Assembly (NCBI RefSeq): GCF_047495875.1 | Contig: NC_092497.1 | Span: forward strand, 71,852,134-71,916,133 | DNA: 64,000 bases | Source: Pithys albifrons albifrons | Taxonomy: Eukaryota > Chordata > Aves > Passeriformes > Thamnophilidae | Reading direction: 5' to 3' | In this document: piece after piece, positions 49,778-62,169 of the stretch | Layout of the letters: each line of letters begins with the position of its first letter | Position numbering within the stretch: the stretch's first letter is position 1 | The notes under the pieces: model-generated | Told to the model about the DNA's origin: nothing | Databases searched by the model: none | What the model saw: only the letters and a program-made list of their open reading frames with translations | Program-made: the position numbers and the translations under genes

Positions 49778-52700
49778 CTGTTGTAAGATGAAAAGCATGT
49801 CAATCAAACATTACCAACAAGAACAGAGACAGCCTCACCTACGTAAGAACTAACAAATCACATTGGTATAAGAATAAAAGCCCAACAAACAGTATCCATG
49901 TTTCTTCTCAGTATGGGATGGGTTAATGAAACCACACTGTTACCTGATTTTCCCCAAGCAGAGTCTGTTTTGCCTGTGACAGTAACTGGCAGACAATCTC
50001 CCCATCTGTATCCTGACCTATGAGCTTTCCCATCCTATTTTCTCCCTCTGCCCTATTGAGGAGCAGAGTGAGTGACCATGTGTCAGGGTGGGAGTTCAGC
50101 CCTTACCCAAGGTTAACATACCATAATGATACACCCTAAAAACAGCCTGAAATTTTAAAGTAAAAGCAGTATGTCTCTAATTTCTGCCTCTGTGCTATCT
50201 AGAGTACAGTAAACTGTGTGATTGGTAAGCAAGCAGCAATTTTGCAATAGAAAGGGTCTAGCTTCCTTTCTTGATTTCAAAGACTCTTAAGTACAAACAG
50301 ATCAGTACCAGAAACCCCAGGTAAATAAGCCTTCACAGCGCAGGTACCAGACATGTATAGATTATTCCTTCCATCTGAGGGAAACTAAGATCTTGTCTTC
50401 TACTCCAGTGCTGCTGAGCCTGGATTTTACTGATTCCTAGCACAGCCATTATTTATCCACTGTTTCAAAGCACTGAATGCCAGAAACAGCTTATCTGCTG
50501 TCTGACAAGCCCTGCTAATTTGGAGAGAAGATGCAGAGCTCTGCACCTGCAAGTAAACATATCTCTCTTCCCACAAGATCCCATGGACAGTCACACTGGT
50601 TTTGTGGACGTCCTGTGTGGTTACCCTTGCCTCCTCAGAAGACCAAAACATCCTCTGACTCAAGGGACAGGAATGAGCTGGCCCATCACATGCTTCACAC
50701 ACATTACATTAATAAAAAAAATGGAAAGTGCAAAATTAGGAAATCTATGATATAGATATGTACACTCCACATTTTACCTCTCCAAGTCAGCATGATAATT
50801 TTACTGCCCGCAGCTTTTTGAAGAGAGGATTTCAATTTAAAAAAAACCACTAAAACACTGCTACAAATGAATCTTTTTGCAGACAGTTTTGTTCAGAAGA
50901 CCATATGGCAGCCTAGAGAATATTAAGGGCCCTCTCTACGTAATAAAAATTACTTTTACCAGACTGTCTTCAACAATGCAGCTAGAATCCAAAGGCAGAG
51001 GAAGAAGGCAATAAAGCTGTTTTTCCTCCTTGATCAAAGGTTCATGTATTAAAATTTAAAATAAAAAATCTTAAAAGTGATTCTTTCCCCTGATGAATAC
51101 TTTTTAACCTCAACTTGCCAAGGGCTTTTGTTGCATTCAGCCCAGCTGAAAGCAGGAGAAAGCATAGGCTAACAAAGAACAATCAGCTACAAGGAAAATG
51201 TGTAGTCACGTGTGCCTACCATAAACCTGCAAAAAAGGAGAGGAAAAAAATGCATGTGTCTATCATTATTTCCTCTCACAGGTCATGTCAAATGAGTGGC
51301 TAAATAATATTGTCCTTTAAATTGCATTCTGCAATGTTTTGCAATCCCACATATTTAACAGAATATACCATTTTTATAAAATCAAACCACCTTTCAGAAA
51401 AAGCAAACATAAGTGAATCCATTAATTTCAGAGTTTAAGAAGATATTTTATTGCCCCAAATACCTTTTTTCATACACTCATGACAAAAAGATGCACATCC
51501 ATGTGGAAGAGAAATATAATCAGGAGGATCAGGGTTTGCCTTACCCTGAAATTAAACATGGCGAAACAAAAAATTCTGCCAAACAATTTTTTCTCATAGG
51601 GTTGGAAACTCTCATTTTCTCACTGAAGCATAAATGTCTGACTCACTAAAATAAACTGAGGTTTAACCATTGTATAAATTTTCTATTTAAAATTCAGAAA
51701 CATTCCATTTCAGTAATATTTATATATTTATCCTTATACACAGACATTCTTAGAAAGCTGACATTTTAAAAAAGAGTATGGACTTCCAAGATATTTCAGT
51801 GTCTGGGAAGTATTTGGGCCATTAACAGCCTCAATATTACAAACTGTGTTTCAAAACAAGTTAAGAGTCTACAGAAAGATTTCCAGAGATGGGAAGACCA
51901 GCATTAGTACCATGTGAGGTCTCATTGGGCAAATCTAGTTACACACAAAGAGAATATAAACCCCATACAGCATTTAAAAAAAAATCTGGACATACCATAC
52001 CTTGAGCTCTAAAAATTTCAGTGTACTGAATCCTGAAGCCTGTTATTTCATTATAAACCCTATGAAAAATAGCAATTGTACATATAAAATTTTAATGTGA
52101 TTAAGAGTGTATCAGTAAGACAGAACTTCAGTTTGGACTACAGGCTATACCATCTTTAAAGATGATAAAAGACCAAGAAAGCCTCTTGTAAAATTAATTA
52201 TTTGTCCCCCATGACAAAATCCACACACCTCTCCTCCAAACTTATCTCTGACTGAAAAATGATACATTACTCCTAAACTCCTCTATATTCAGAAAAAAAC
52301 CCCAAAAAACTACTTGCAAACACTTGTCTTCTCCATCTCAAAGAAAAAAGTTAATATCATCATTAAGTAGCTCTTCAGGAACACTTCCAATATATTTGTT
52401 TTCTTTGTTAAGGTCACCTAGGTAAAAAGCCCTTACATTTCAAACACTTTTGAATTAAGATGAATTTCTCTTTTTGCTAAATTTAGGGTAGAGACAACTA
52501 CCCATCCAGATAAAGTTTAAGTTCACTGATAAAGCTCAGCTGACAGAAGTACAGTAATTTCTGCAGTGGGTAACTGCCCTTGGTTCTCCCCACTAGCCAC
52601 ACACAGAATCACATTGGGAGCCAGATGTACTTTCCCCAGCTTTCAGAGAAAGTCCCTATTTCCACATTGCTGCTATCACACTGGCAACATATACTGCTTA

Positions 52701-53190
52701 AGTGAGGTCATGTGCACATGCCTCTGCATGTGGCTGTATTGAGTCAAGGCTACACCAACGAAAAGGTGGGAATGAGTGTATCCCAGAAAGCCACTACTAC
52801 TGCAGCAAGAATGCAAGGTCATCAAAACCATGGCATCTTTTCACTGCAGCCATGTTATATGAACTTTATTTGTTTCCTCCTGCCTGCATTGTAAGCTCCC
52901 TGCTAGCTTACAGGTGTCAAGAGGAGCATACCTCAATAGATGGGAGGACATGACTGCAGCCCATGCTTAAGATGGGCACCCAAGAACACCTGCAGCTAGT
53001 ACTTAGCTGCTCTCACAATGAATCACTTCAATGACAAAACCCAGGAACCTTAATTCTTCTCCTCAGTCCCTTCTGCAAGTCAACAGCTCAACAGGATCCG
53101 AGAAACTGATGGATAAGACACAAGTGCTGGTGTCAACTAAACAAGATGTGACAACAGTTGGTCTTTAAACAAGCCAGTTTAAACAGCTAA
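49778..53190. other. MLLT3: Presumed upstream MLLT3 intron, unique part
   Basis: No YEATS-encoding exon was found here or further up to 64000 by reading the minus strand for the LLKAGG end or FNNP motif. Confidence 0.5.
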
Positions 53191-53467
53191 GGCAGTTAAA
53201 TGCCTCCCTGACATCCGATCCTGTCAGATCTCAGAAGATAAGCAGGGTCAGCCCCAGTTAGTACTTGGATGGGAGACCTCCTGGGAGTACCGGGTGCTGT
53301 AGGTTCTAGTCCTGAGGACTTCACTGTCACTGTCCAAGCTCGCTCAGCCGCAGCAGATGGACCTGAGGAGTTAAAGGGTGGGGCCAGTTCTGGGCACGCT
53401 GCGCAGGCTCAAGGGACACACCCATGTGGGAAGAGCCCTTCCCAAATCTTTGTCCATGAAGCCTTGC
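53191..53467 (+). repeat. 5S-rRNA-derived repeat, copy 3
   Basis: Leader GGCAGTTAAATGCC, then a 5S body with the box A-like region (GATAAGCAGGGTCAG) and an intact box C-like region (TTGGATGGGAGACCTCCTGGGAG), then the shared tail with a short internal deletion around 53400. It lies upstream of the first MLLT3 exon seen, in the same plus orientation as copies 1 and 2. The leader and 5S body are nearly identical to copy 1. Confidence 0.85.
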
Positions 53468-53744
53468 CATGATGACTAAACAGTCATGTAATCAGTCTCT
53501 GAATTCACCAGTACACAAAGTATGAAGTTCCAGTTACAGCTTTGCAGTTCCTGAAAGATTTTGCTTGACTATATTTGAGTGGAGTAGAGGTCTAGCTAAT
53601 CTCACAGCTTGTCTTTGATGGGGTCAGAGGTGACAGTAATAAGATGTGTAAAAGTAGAGAGTTAGTTGTCCTTGTTCACGAATGTTTAAGTGTTTAAAAA
53701 AAATATGTGGATTAGGGTACGTGGTAGTGGATAAACATTAGTTT

Positions 53745-54345
53745 AATACCAGGGTACAAATAATAGAGCAGTTGCACAATAGGTTGTACCGAGAAACATG
53801 TCGAGGGACGTGACTGCTCCACTCTACTGTGCACTGGTGGGGCCTCACCTTTACATCCTGTGGTGCAGCTGAGGACACCTCCATACAAGAAGGTCATCAG
53901 ACTATTACAGTGAGCCCAGAGGAAGGACCAAGGTGGTGAAAAACCTCAGGACAAAGAACTACAAGGAGCAGCTGATGCCATTTGGATGTTTGGTTGGGGG
54001 AGAAAGCTGAGGGGTGACTCCACTGCAGCCTACCACTTTCTCAAGGTGAGCAGCAGAGGGGGAGCTGCTGATCTCCTCTCTGGTGAGCAGCAATAGTACA
54101 AAAGGAAACGGAATGATGCTGCATGAGAAGTTCAGACTGGACATTAGGAAAAGGTTCTTTCCTGAGAGCATGGTCAGGCACTGCAACAGGCTCTCCAGGG
54201 AACTGATAATGGCACCAAACCTAACAGAGCTCAAGGAAAGTCAGGATGATGTTCTTAGTAACATGGTTCAGTTTTAGGTAGTCCTATGAGTAGCACAGAG
54301 TTGAACTTGATCTTTAAAGATCCCCCTTCCAACTTACGATATTAT
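53745..54345 (+). mobile_element. CR1 LINE 3' fragment
   Basis: Resembles the CR1 3' region: GAAGTTCAGACTGGACATTAGGAAAAGGTTCTTTCCTGAGAG, then CCTATGAG...TTGAACTTGATCTTTAAAGATCCCCCTTCCAACTT at the 3' end. The 3' end is at about 54345. Confidence 0.88.
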
Positions 54346-54534
54346 ATGCTGCTACTTATCCACGCTGGGTTTTTTTGCTTTGTTTAAAAATCAATTTTTA
54401 AAAGTGTATCTTAAATTTAACTGTTACTGGAAACTCCATAATCCTCATAAATGGAAATTCTTTGCACTCACAGGGAGCACTTAATATTATATGAAGGGAC
54501 TGACAACAAAAAAAATGCTTCTAAAAGAAGACAT

Positions 54535-55720
54535 GCTGCAAAAGGAAGACTAGGGAAAATATGAGCCCACTGTTCAAATGCAGCAAGAGACTTCATGATG
54601 AAGAATTTGGCTTATGTAGTCAATCTTCTTTTAGCCTCTGTTTTCACTAGGAAGATCTTGCTTCCTCGTGCCTCCAAAGTAACGGAGTATCGTCACGGTG
54701 TCTATGGCAGTCAGTCAGCACTCACAAGACCGAAGTATTGAGTTAGGGGGCACTTCATCCACAAGAACACTGGATGCAAACAGGGGTATTGAAGGAGCTG
54801 GCAGCACCACTGAAAGACAGCTCTCCATCATCTTCAAAAGGTAGCAATGATCAGGGAAGGTTTACCAGAAAGGTAAACATCACATCCAGCTTCATGCAGT
54901 AAAATTTATGGAGCAAGAGTCCCACCAGTCTCACTTCACTTGGGAAAAGGTTGGAGAAAATCCTCCTGGAAGCCACTTTCAGCACTGGAGGGACAAGAAT
55001 GTGACGGAGGAGTCACCACAGATTTACTAAGACAAATCTTACCCAACTTACAGATAGTTCTATGAGATATGGACTGGATAAATGGATCATGAGATAGGTG
55101 AAGAACTATCTGGACTGCTGGACTCAAGCTGTGGGAGGTCCAGCTAGACGTCAGTGACTACCAGAGTCCTGCCAGGATCAACACTTAGTCCAAAACTGTT
55201 TAATGTCCTCATTAAAGATTCGGTGGGATTGAACGAATTCTCAGCAAGTTCAGATAATACACAAATAACTCTCTTTCTGAGATCTTTCTGTGCTGTCTAG
55301 AAGTTCCACCATACAAACATAACTGTTAATTTAGAAGAAAAATAAAAAAGTTAGATGAGCTGTTCCATAAGGCATACAGAAGCTCATTCAGCAGGTGAGA
55401 TGAATCCCAAGAAAGCCACCCTATATTCTAGTGAAAATGGAGAGATGATGTTGACACTGCAGAGGATGCCAGTCCCAACAAAGAGGAGCCAGACCAACAG
55501 CAGCATTGCAATGGGTAACTGCTTGATGTGACTGGACAAAACCAGAAGAAAACACAGATGGAGCCCACTGATGTTTTTCCCTGTCCTGCTATAAAGTCCA
55601 TCTGTTCCAGTGACACCAAAGACTGCTTTTTTAGGAGGTACGTTATTTTAATAACGCACATTGGAGATGGAAGGAGCCACACTCCATCTCTCTTTCTCTG
55701 CGAAAATAAATCTGGATTAT
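54535..55720 (+). mobile_element. CR1 LINE ORF2 fragment, decayed
   Basis: Plus-strand ORF2 remains: a TTCATGATGAAGAATTTGGC segment, AGGATCAACACTTAGTCCAAAACTGTTTAATGTCCTCATTAA (the CR1 LFNV-type motif region) and following text. It starts about 190 bp after the 3' end of the preceding CR1 fragment, so it is a separate insertion. Many stops. Confidence 0.75.
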
Positions 55721-56450
55721 TAGCATCGGCAACTGCTTAACACAACACTAAACTTGGACAAGAGAAAATTATGTTTCTTAATTTTTTCTTCTGACTTACA
55801 CTGTAACTGTGAGGTTTCCTAGACCACCACTAATAAGACATTCCGTACAAGCTTTAGTTCAACAAGATCTCATCCTAATAACATAACAAAAACATACGAA
55901 AAAACATAAGAAAATGTAAGAAAAATTAATGAAAACAATGCAAGACCAAATCATACTGTAGTATTCAAATATAACAAAAATGTCATGCTAGTCTCATTTC
56001 CTATGGTAAACAACTACCACAGAGCAAAAACACAAGTGTACATAAACTAACATTTATTTACATTGTGGTTATGGACCGGTGCATAAGACAACTTCCCTAC
56101 CCCAACATTTTTCTCACACCTAGAGAAAGATACTTCTCCCTTTGTCATATAAGCCAATGAAGCATTACATAAAAGAATTCTTTTATTCATTTAATTGATC
56201 TGCTGGTAGTGGTATCTTGTCTCCAGTTCAGCAAACAGCCACTTTGCTAGCCTCCAGCTGCTGAGTTAGCATTTAAGACCTTTGTCTACCATTTACTTAA
56301 AATGAAAGATAACATCCTGGGCAAGGGCAAAGGAAGACCTACTTTTCCCCCCAAAATGGTACAGGAAACAGTAGAGGAAATCCACTGTTATTCACATTAT
56401 TGAGTATGAAGGATCAACATGAAGAGATCAGTTTCCCTAATACCTGAGCT
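55721..56450. other. Unique intronic sequence
   Basis: Nothing recognised. Confidence 0.4.
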
Positions 56451-56454
56451 GCTG

Positions 56455-56765
56455 GAATCATAGAATGGTTTGGATTGGAAGGACCCTAAAGCTCATTTAG
56501 TTCCAATTCCTCTGCTGTTGGCAAGGTCACCTTTCACTAGACCAGGTTGCTTAGAGTCCCATCCAACCTGGCCTTGAAAACTCTTAGGGCATCCCCAGTG
56601 TCTCTGGGCAACTTGTTTCAGTGCCTCACCACCCTCACAGTAAAGAATTTCTCCCTAACATCTAATCTAAACCTGCTTTCTTTCAGTTTGAAGCCATTAT
56701 CCCTTGTCTTAAAACTACACGTCCTTGCAAAAAGTTTCTCTTCACAGGATTTCTAGGAGTATTCC
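56455..56765 (-). mobile_element. CR1 LINE 3' fragment, minus strand
   Basis: The plus strand reads the antisense CR1 3' end: AATCATAGAATGGTTTGGATTGGAAGGACCCTAAAGCTCAT, then CCCATCCAACCTGGCCTTGAAAACTCTTAGGG. The best preserved CR1 terminus in the window. Same sense as MLLT3. Confidence 0.92.
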
Positions 56766-57239
56766 GATTTGCTACTCGAGACAATTGAGTGCTATGGAAA
56801 GAAAAACAGCCATGCATTTAATTTAAGTTGTTCCATGCACTGCTGAACAAAGGAAGAGATCAGGGAACAACAACTGTGCACAATGAATTACCATAATATA
56901 AACAGGACTCCTCTTCCACTATTTCTTTTCCAGCAATCTGAGAAAAAATTGTGAAATTGTAATACCTTGTGATTTGTAATACCTTGTAATAAACCTACTA
57001 ACAATTGATTCGGATGTCTTCTTACAAAAACAGAAAAAAAAAAGACATTTTGAAGACAATATTCATCTACCAGCAGCTTGAAGTACCCAATAAGAACAAC
57101 CCACTTTCAAAACAAAAACTTTGCTTTTCAGATCCCTGCAGCACAAAGAATGAGGAACAGTCTTTAAATGTTCCATGGAAGCTGCTCTTCTATTATTGCA
57201 AATTTCTGCAAACACATATCCAAGTGATACCCCTGGTAT

Positions 57240-57550
57240 CCACACAGGCTGGAGAACGAAAAGGTCAAGAGCAGCCCTGCTGAGAAGGACTTGTAGGTGC
57301 CGGTGGATGAGAAGTTGGACATGACCCAGTAATATGCACTTGCACCCCAGAAAGTCAATTGTATCCTGGGCTGCATCAAAAGCAGCATGGCCAGCAGGTT
57401 GAGGGAGGGAATTCTGCCCTTCTACTCTGCTCTGGTACGATCCCACCTCGAATGCTGCATCCAGCTCTGGGGTCCAGAGGAGGACCACAAAGATAATACA
57501 CGGCTGGAGAACCTGTCCCATGAAGAAAGACTGAAAGAGTTGGGGTTGTT
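57240..57550 (+). mobile_element. CR1 LINE ORF2 fragment with abrupt 3' break
   Basis: GCCCTGCTGAGAAGGACTTGTAGGTGCCGGTGGATGAGAAG through CTGGGCTGCATCAAAAGCAGCATGGCCAGCAGG to CTGAAAGAGTTGGGGTTGTT is the CR1 ORF2 C-terminal region. It stops mid-element at about 57550 and passes into unrelated GC-rich sequence. Confidence 0.9.
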
Positions 57551-58680
57551 AATTTTCCACCCTAGAGACTTTGGTTCAAATCCCGGACAGTTTTTGTTGG
57601 GGAGTGTTGCTTTTGGGTTCTAAGACCCCTTTGTTGGCTTTGGCACAACCTGGCTCACTCCTGCTGGAAGTGGCAGGGTGGTCCTATGGCAACTCGGGTT
57701 GGCTCAGCCATTTGCAGGGGACTGGGAACACCCCTCCCTGTCTTAAACCTACCATGGGGGTTGACAGTTTATAGAATTTTTCATATTGATCAGATTTGTG
57801 GTAAGGATTTGGCAGACAACATAGAAGTGTTAATAGCAACAAACACAGACAGGGATGCTGTAAATTTGCCAATCACTGTTACGTCTGCAGCAGCCCAAAA
57901 GTAAAAGATTTCTATGGTGGAAACAAGAGGAAAGTGCAGGACAGCAGAACAGCACCCTGCTGGGTAGACAGGGGGAGCTCTGGGCTCTCCCAGAATCACC
58001 TCTTCTGCAAATAGCAGCTAGAAGTATGTTGCATGGATGGCTGGGGCCCTGTGGAGGTTTGGGGGTAATGGGTGTGCCCTGTGCTGAATTTCCCCAGCTG
58101 CCACCCCATCACCTGTGCCGCCCGGTGGCCCAGAGGCCTGGTGGGAGCAGCTGTGCCAGTGGCTCCTGGAAGAGGAGACCAGCCTCATGCAGCTGCCATG
58201 GGTGGGGCTGCTGACTGGAGCTGGTAGCATGCAGAGTTTCAGGTGCTGTCCAACTGCAGCCCGAGGTGCTGTGCAGGAAGGTGGGAAGGTTTGGGGCCGT
58301 CTGTTAATGAGAAACCGCCAGAAATGAAATACTGGAGCCTGGCGCAGGCTCTCTACCAGGGGATAAAGTGGCCAGGAGAGTTTGTGGGCAGCCCCAAGGC
58401 CCTGCTACCCCTGGCACCTCCCTGCTCGCTCAGCCAGTTCCCGGCTCAGCGTCACCCTGCCATGGGGAGCCCAACAGGGGGCAGCTGTGGCTGCCACCCG
58501 GCATCTGCCAGAGATCCACCATCTCCCCACCCTGTCAAGCACCACGGGGCAGGTGGGAGCACTGCCTGACAGTCCCACTGACCGCCCGATGTGGCCCCTC
58601 TCTGTCCTGCGGCGCTGATGTCTGGCAGTCCTCTGACACTGGCCATGCCAAGAAGCAGGTGGCAAAGGAGGGTTCACTGC
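57551..58680. other. GC-rich block of unknown origin
   Basis: Markedly more GC-rich than its surroundings. Several overlapping short ORFs occur on both strands (for example 58115-58327 and 58368-58862 plus), with no domain I recognise. It begins at the broken edge of a CR1 fragment. It could be part of an unidentified LTR element, a captured transcript or a local GC-rich segment. No splice-supported gene was found. Confidence 0.5.
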
Positions 58681-61600
58681 TACATTACAGACAGCACAGG
58701 GATAGGCAGTCTGATTCCAACATGGTTCTGCTAAGGACTTATATAGTTTTGCCTAATGCTAAGGTATCATTTGAGCGAGGCACTAACTTAAGTTCAAGAT
58801 TCAAACACAGGGAAAATTTAGGAGAGTTTGGATTGAGAGAGGGGAGTTTTTACCCCATTTAAGTCGCTATGATAACAGATATCATCTGTCTTTTAATAAT
58901 CGGTATACATTGAATCTGACCTTATATTGTAGTAGAGACTTTTTTCCTGTGTTTCCTTGTTTCTGCCTTTGGAAAGAATAACAAGCCCCTCTGAAAGGCC
59001 AAGGGCAGAGACAGGAACAAGCTGTGAGAAGAACCAGTCTGTGTGTGTTGTACTGGAGGGGCATTTGGAGTCAGCGTATGGAGCTTTGCTTTTTAATTGC
59101 TGCATTAGAAGCCTTACTTAATTGCAGGTTTGATTTAGAGAAGAAGAGGGCAAAGAGAAGGACTATCTATGTTGGTGCCTGTGTTTTGGGTCTGCTCCAG
59201 GCTTGCAGTCTGTGGTAGGTATTGTTACCTTCTGTGCCCCAGCCTGGCTCTGGGGCTGTGTGTTGCTGCAGGAAGAAACCTGTGGTTGTCACCTGTATGT
59301 TTTTGTCCTCAATGTGAACTAACAATCTACTACCAGAACATGACTGCCTGCAGCACGCAGAACAGACCTGAAGAATACGTCACAGGAAAACCCAGTCTGG
59401 GAGTAATATATGGATGGAAACACCTTCGTCAAGATGGTAAACAAATGACAGTACATGCCTTAACAACTACAATTGAGGTAACCAAGACAAGATGTCTCAC
59501 CATCTGATACACTAAGACAGAAAGTTCTGGACTGTAATAGCAATTCCTGAGATCTCAGGTCAGAGAAGAAGTAAGCAAGACTTGGAAGAGAAAAGCAAAG
59601 CAGGAAGCTCACTGCAAATAAGACTGCATTGAATCAGAAATTAATAATATTAAATGATTTATTCCTTGTGTATGCAGAATTTGTACCTCCATCAGTCAAT
59701 CATTCTAAGCAGAGCCTTAGTTATAATAGTAAACATGGCTCCAAATACTTCAAGGAAAGTGAAAAGAAGGACAAGTTTGTGGGAGGGTTCCTGTCATGGT
59801 TAAGAACTATTGTGAAATGAAATTACCAGCTCTCCAAAGGCACTCTGGCAGAATTGAATGGTTTTAGATCTGCCTGTAGCTTCCAAAGGCAGTGTGCATA
59901 CAAGGATCAGACTTTGAATCCAAATTGGGGTAAGAAATTAAAACACTAACAGCATATGTAGGTCTGACAAAGATCATTGTATCCAAACTGAAAAAGACTC
60001 CAAAGGGATGGATGGCTAACCTGATTTGAATAATACTGTCAAAACACCAGACAGTACCATGATTACTGTATTTCTGTTGTCTTTTTTATTGACTTCTAGG
60101 TTTCTTTTACTGTTAGCTTAATTATTAGATTGTTTAGCCTTTTTTTAAACAGATCTAAGTATGACCAAATTTTCTGCTTTTTCAGATGGTTCATGAGAAA
60201 GATGACACAACTGAAAACTCCTATTGTTTCTGATACATTGATTGTTTAGGTAATTTTCAATGTTTACATTTGTACATGTTTTGTCCCAGTAGTTTTGCAG
60301 CATTTTGTGAGCATTGTTTTGGAATAGCCATGTCTCCTCTCTGATTGCTGCAGCTTGTCAAAATGATTCTTCCCTGGACTTGGTTCGGGAGTCCACACAG
60401 GATTTCATGTGATTGTGAGGTCAAAGTTGTCTGCCTTGAATTTGTCCCTAAAATGTTTTGTCATTTAGTGTCATTTAGCAGTGTGTGAGGTGCTGAGCTT
60501 CACAGGAGTCCTGTGTTAGAAGGCAAGGTGGGCAAGAAGGTGGTTGGTTGGTCTGCAACACTGCAAACAAGGGACTGGTTTTGTGGACCTTCCCATGTGC
60601 CTTCGCTCACATCTCACCTAACATCTTTGGGATAAACTGGTAACATCATGGGTTAGACAACTTATTTAGGTTGTTTAAATGATTTTTAGCTTGCTCCTAG
60701 CTGCAATGAATACCCTGGCTTGCTTTAATGTGATAGTTACTGTGATACAGCTGTTTTGTTATGTTCACTACAGACACCAATACATGAGGATGCCAAGGTC
60801 AGTAGCCAGTTTGATGCTGACTGATTTTTGCCATGCTAACATATATATATGCACTTTGGTATTGCAGAAAAATTCCAACAGCACATCCAGTAAAAGCTAT
60901 GAGATACCTGTTAGAATTCTGGGGAAAATGAAGCTTTATAATATTTCTGTAGCATTGTAGATAAATTATACTTCTCAGCAGCAGACAAATGGACCTCCCT
61001 GTGTGGCTCTGGACTGCCACACCTTATGTCAATTTACAGCAACGAACAGGTTCATTCACCAACAAAAGCACTAAGGGTAACAACAAAAATATAGTCATCC
61101 TGAGCACTATTATTCCTACTTAAACAAATACAGAATATTTTTAAGCTATTTGCTTGAAAGTAAAGTAACATATAATTTTTAAAAAAATCAATTATTTAAT
61201 TATGAAAACCACAACATTAAAAGATAATCCCTTCCCTAGAAGGGCATTATACCTTATACCTAAGATTGGTTCTGGGTAGAAGCCAACTATTCTAACCTGA
61301 CACTGAGGAACTGCAGTGAAAGGGAGAGGATTGAAAAAGGGAAATCCCCATGACTCCATCTTCATTTACATGGACTATGAACGTAGGTTTTAGAACTGGC
61401 ATTATGCAGACATCTCAACTGACTGAAAACTGTTATGACAGTAAAAGCAAATATTTGGAAAAAAAACCCCCACAAACACCAGAATGCAGAGGGTTTTTTG
61501 CAAAACTTGAATTTTTACCTTGGTCATTTTTTCTGAAAATTAGACTCCTCTCAGAATGACACTTTGAATCTTATTCATTAACAGATTAACTCTCCTGAAG

Positions 61601-61700
61601 GAAAGAGTTGTCTTGCTACAGAAGCAGTGCTGCTTGCATTTCCAAACAGATTTTACAGACAGTAGTGTTGCCGTAAAAGTCTGTAAAAAAGACTCCGAGC
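58681..61700. other. Presumed intronic sequence without a recognised feature
   Basis: AT content returns to the local norm after about 59500. The ORF at 59169-59507 has no recognised domain. Confidence 0.4.
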
Positions 61701-61707
61701 CAAGTTT

Positions 61708-62168
61708 TGTAGGAGATAAGATAATGGGCAGGCACTTTAATGAGCAACCCCGCTCATCCAGGAATACATCGACGCGTGTGCAAGCTCTGAGTTCTATAGC
61801 TTTTATAATATAACCTATCCAATCACTACTGTCCACATGTCCAGTTCCACCTCTGTCCCCTCCCAGTTCCCACCCCTGTTGAATTGGGGCTGGGGTCGTT
61901 GGGACCCTCTGTCTTCATCCACCTCCTCTTCTTCAGCACACAAAGGTTCTCTGGACGCTCTCCAGTGCTTTGGGTCACACTGCTCATGTTTATGTTCTCT
62001 CTGATATTCTTTAATCTGGTACCTTGAGAAAGAGACTAAATAGCTGGCAGATCTTAACTGCCTGTTCTGGAGCAGGGGTAGAGATAGGAGGACTTTATAC
62101 TATAAGCTGCTAAATATTAATTCACTAAAATCTACAGCATTACATCTACTGTGTTCCTAAAATCTACA
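61708..62168 (-). mobile_element. Probable LTR of an endogenous retrovirus, minus strand
   Basis: On the minus strand a TATTATAAAAGC TATA box (complement of 61801-61810) is followed about 60 bp on by CATTAAAG (ATTAAA at 61741-61736), the compact promoter/poly-A layout of avian LTRs. A possible end TCTCCTACA lies at about 61708, and a possible start TGTAGATTTTAG at about 62168 or 62136. Matching target-site duplications were not found and no coding part adjoins, so the limits are provisional. Same sense as MLLT3. Confidence 0.5.
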
Positions 62169-62169
62169 A

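Noticed and set aside
57063..57521. 152-codon minus-strand ORF
   Set aside because: Its greater part is antisense to the CR1 fragment at 57240-57550, with no independent coding support.
57565..57585. Possible tRNA T-arm or retroviral primer-binding site (GGTTCAAATCCCGG)
   Set aside because: The stem does not pair fully and no acceptor stem, D-arm or adjoining LTR end is visible.
58368..58862. 164-codon ORF in the GC-rich block as a new gene
   Set aside because: Overlapped by ORFs of similar length in other frames and the opposite strand, as expected where GC-rich DNA has few stops; no domain or codon evidence.
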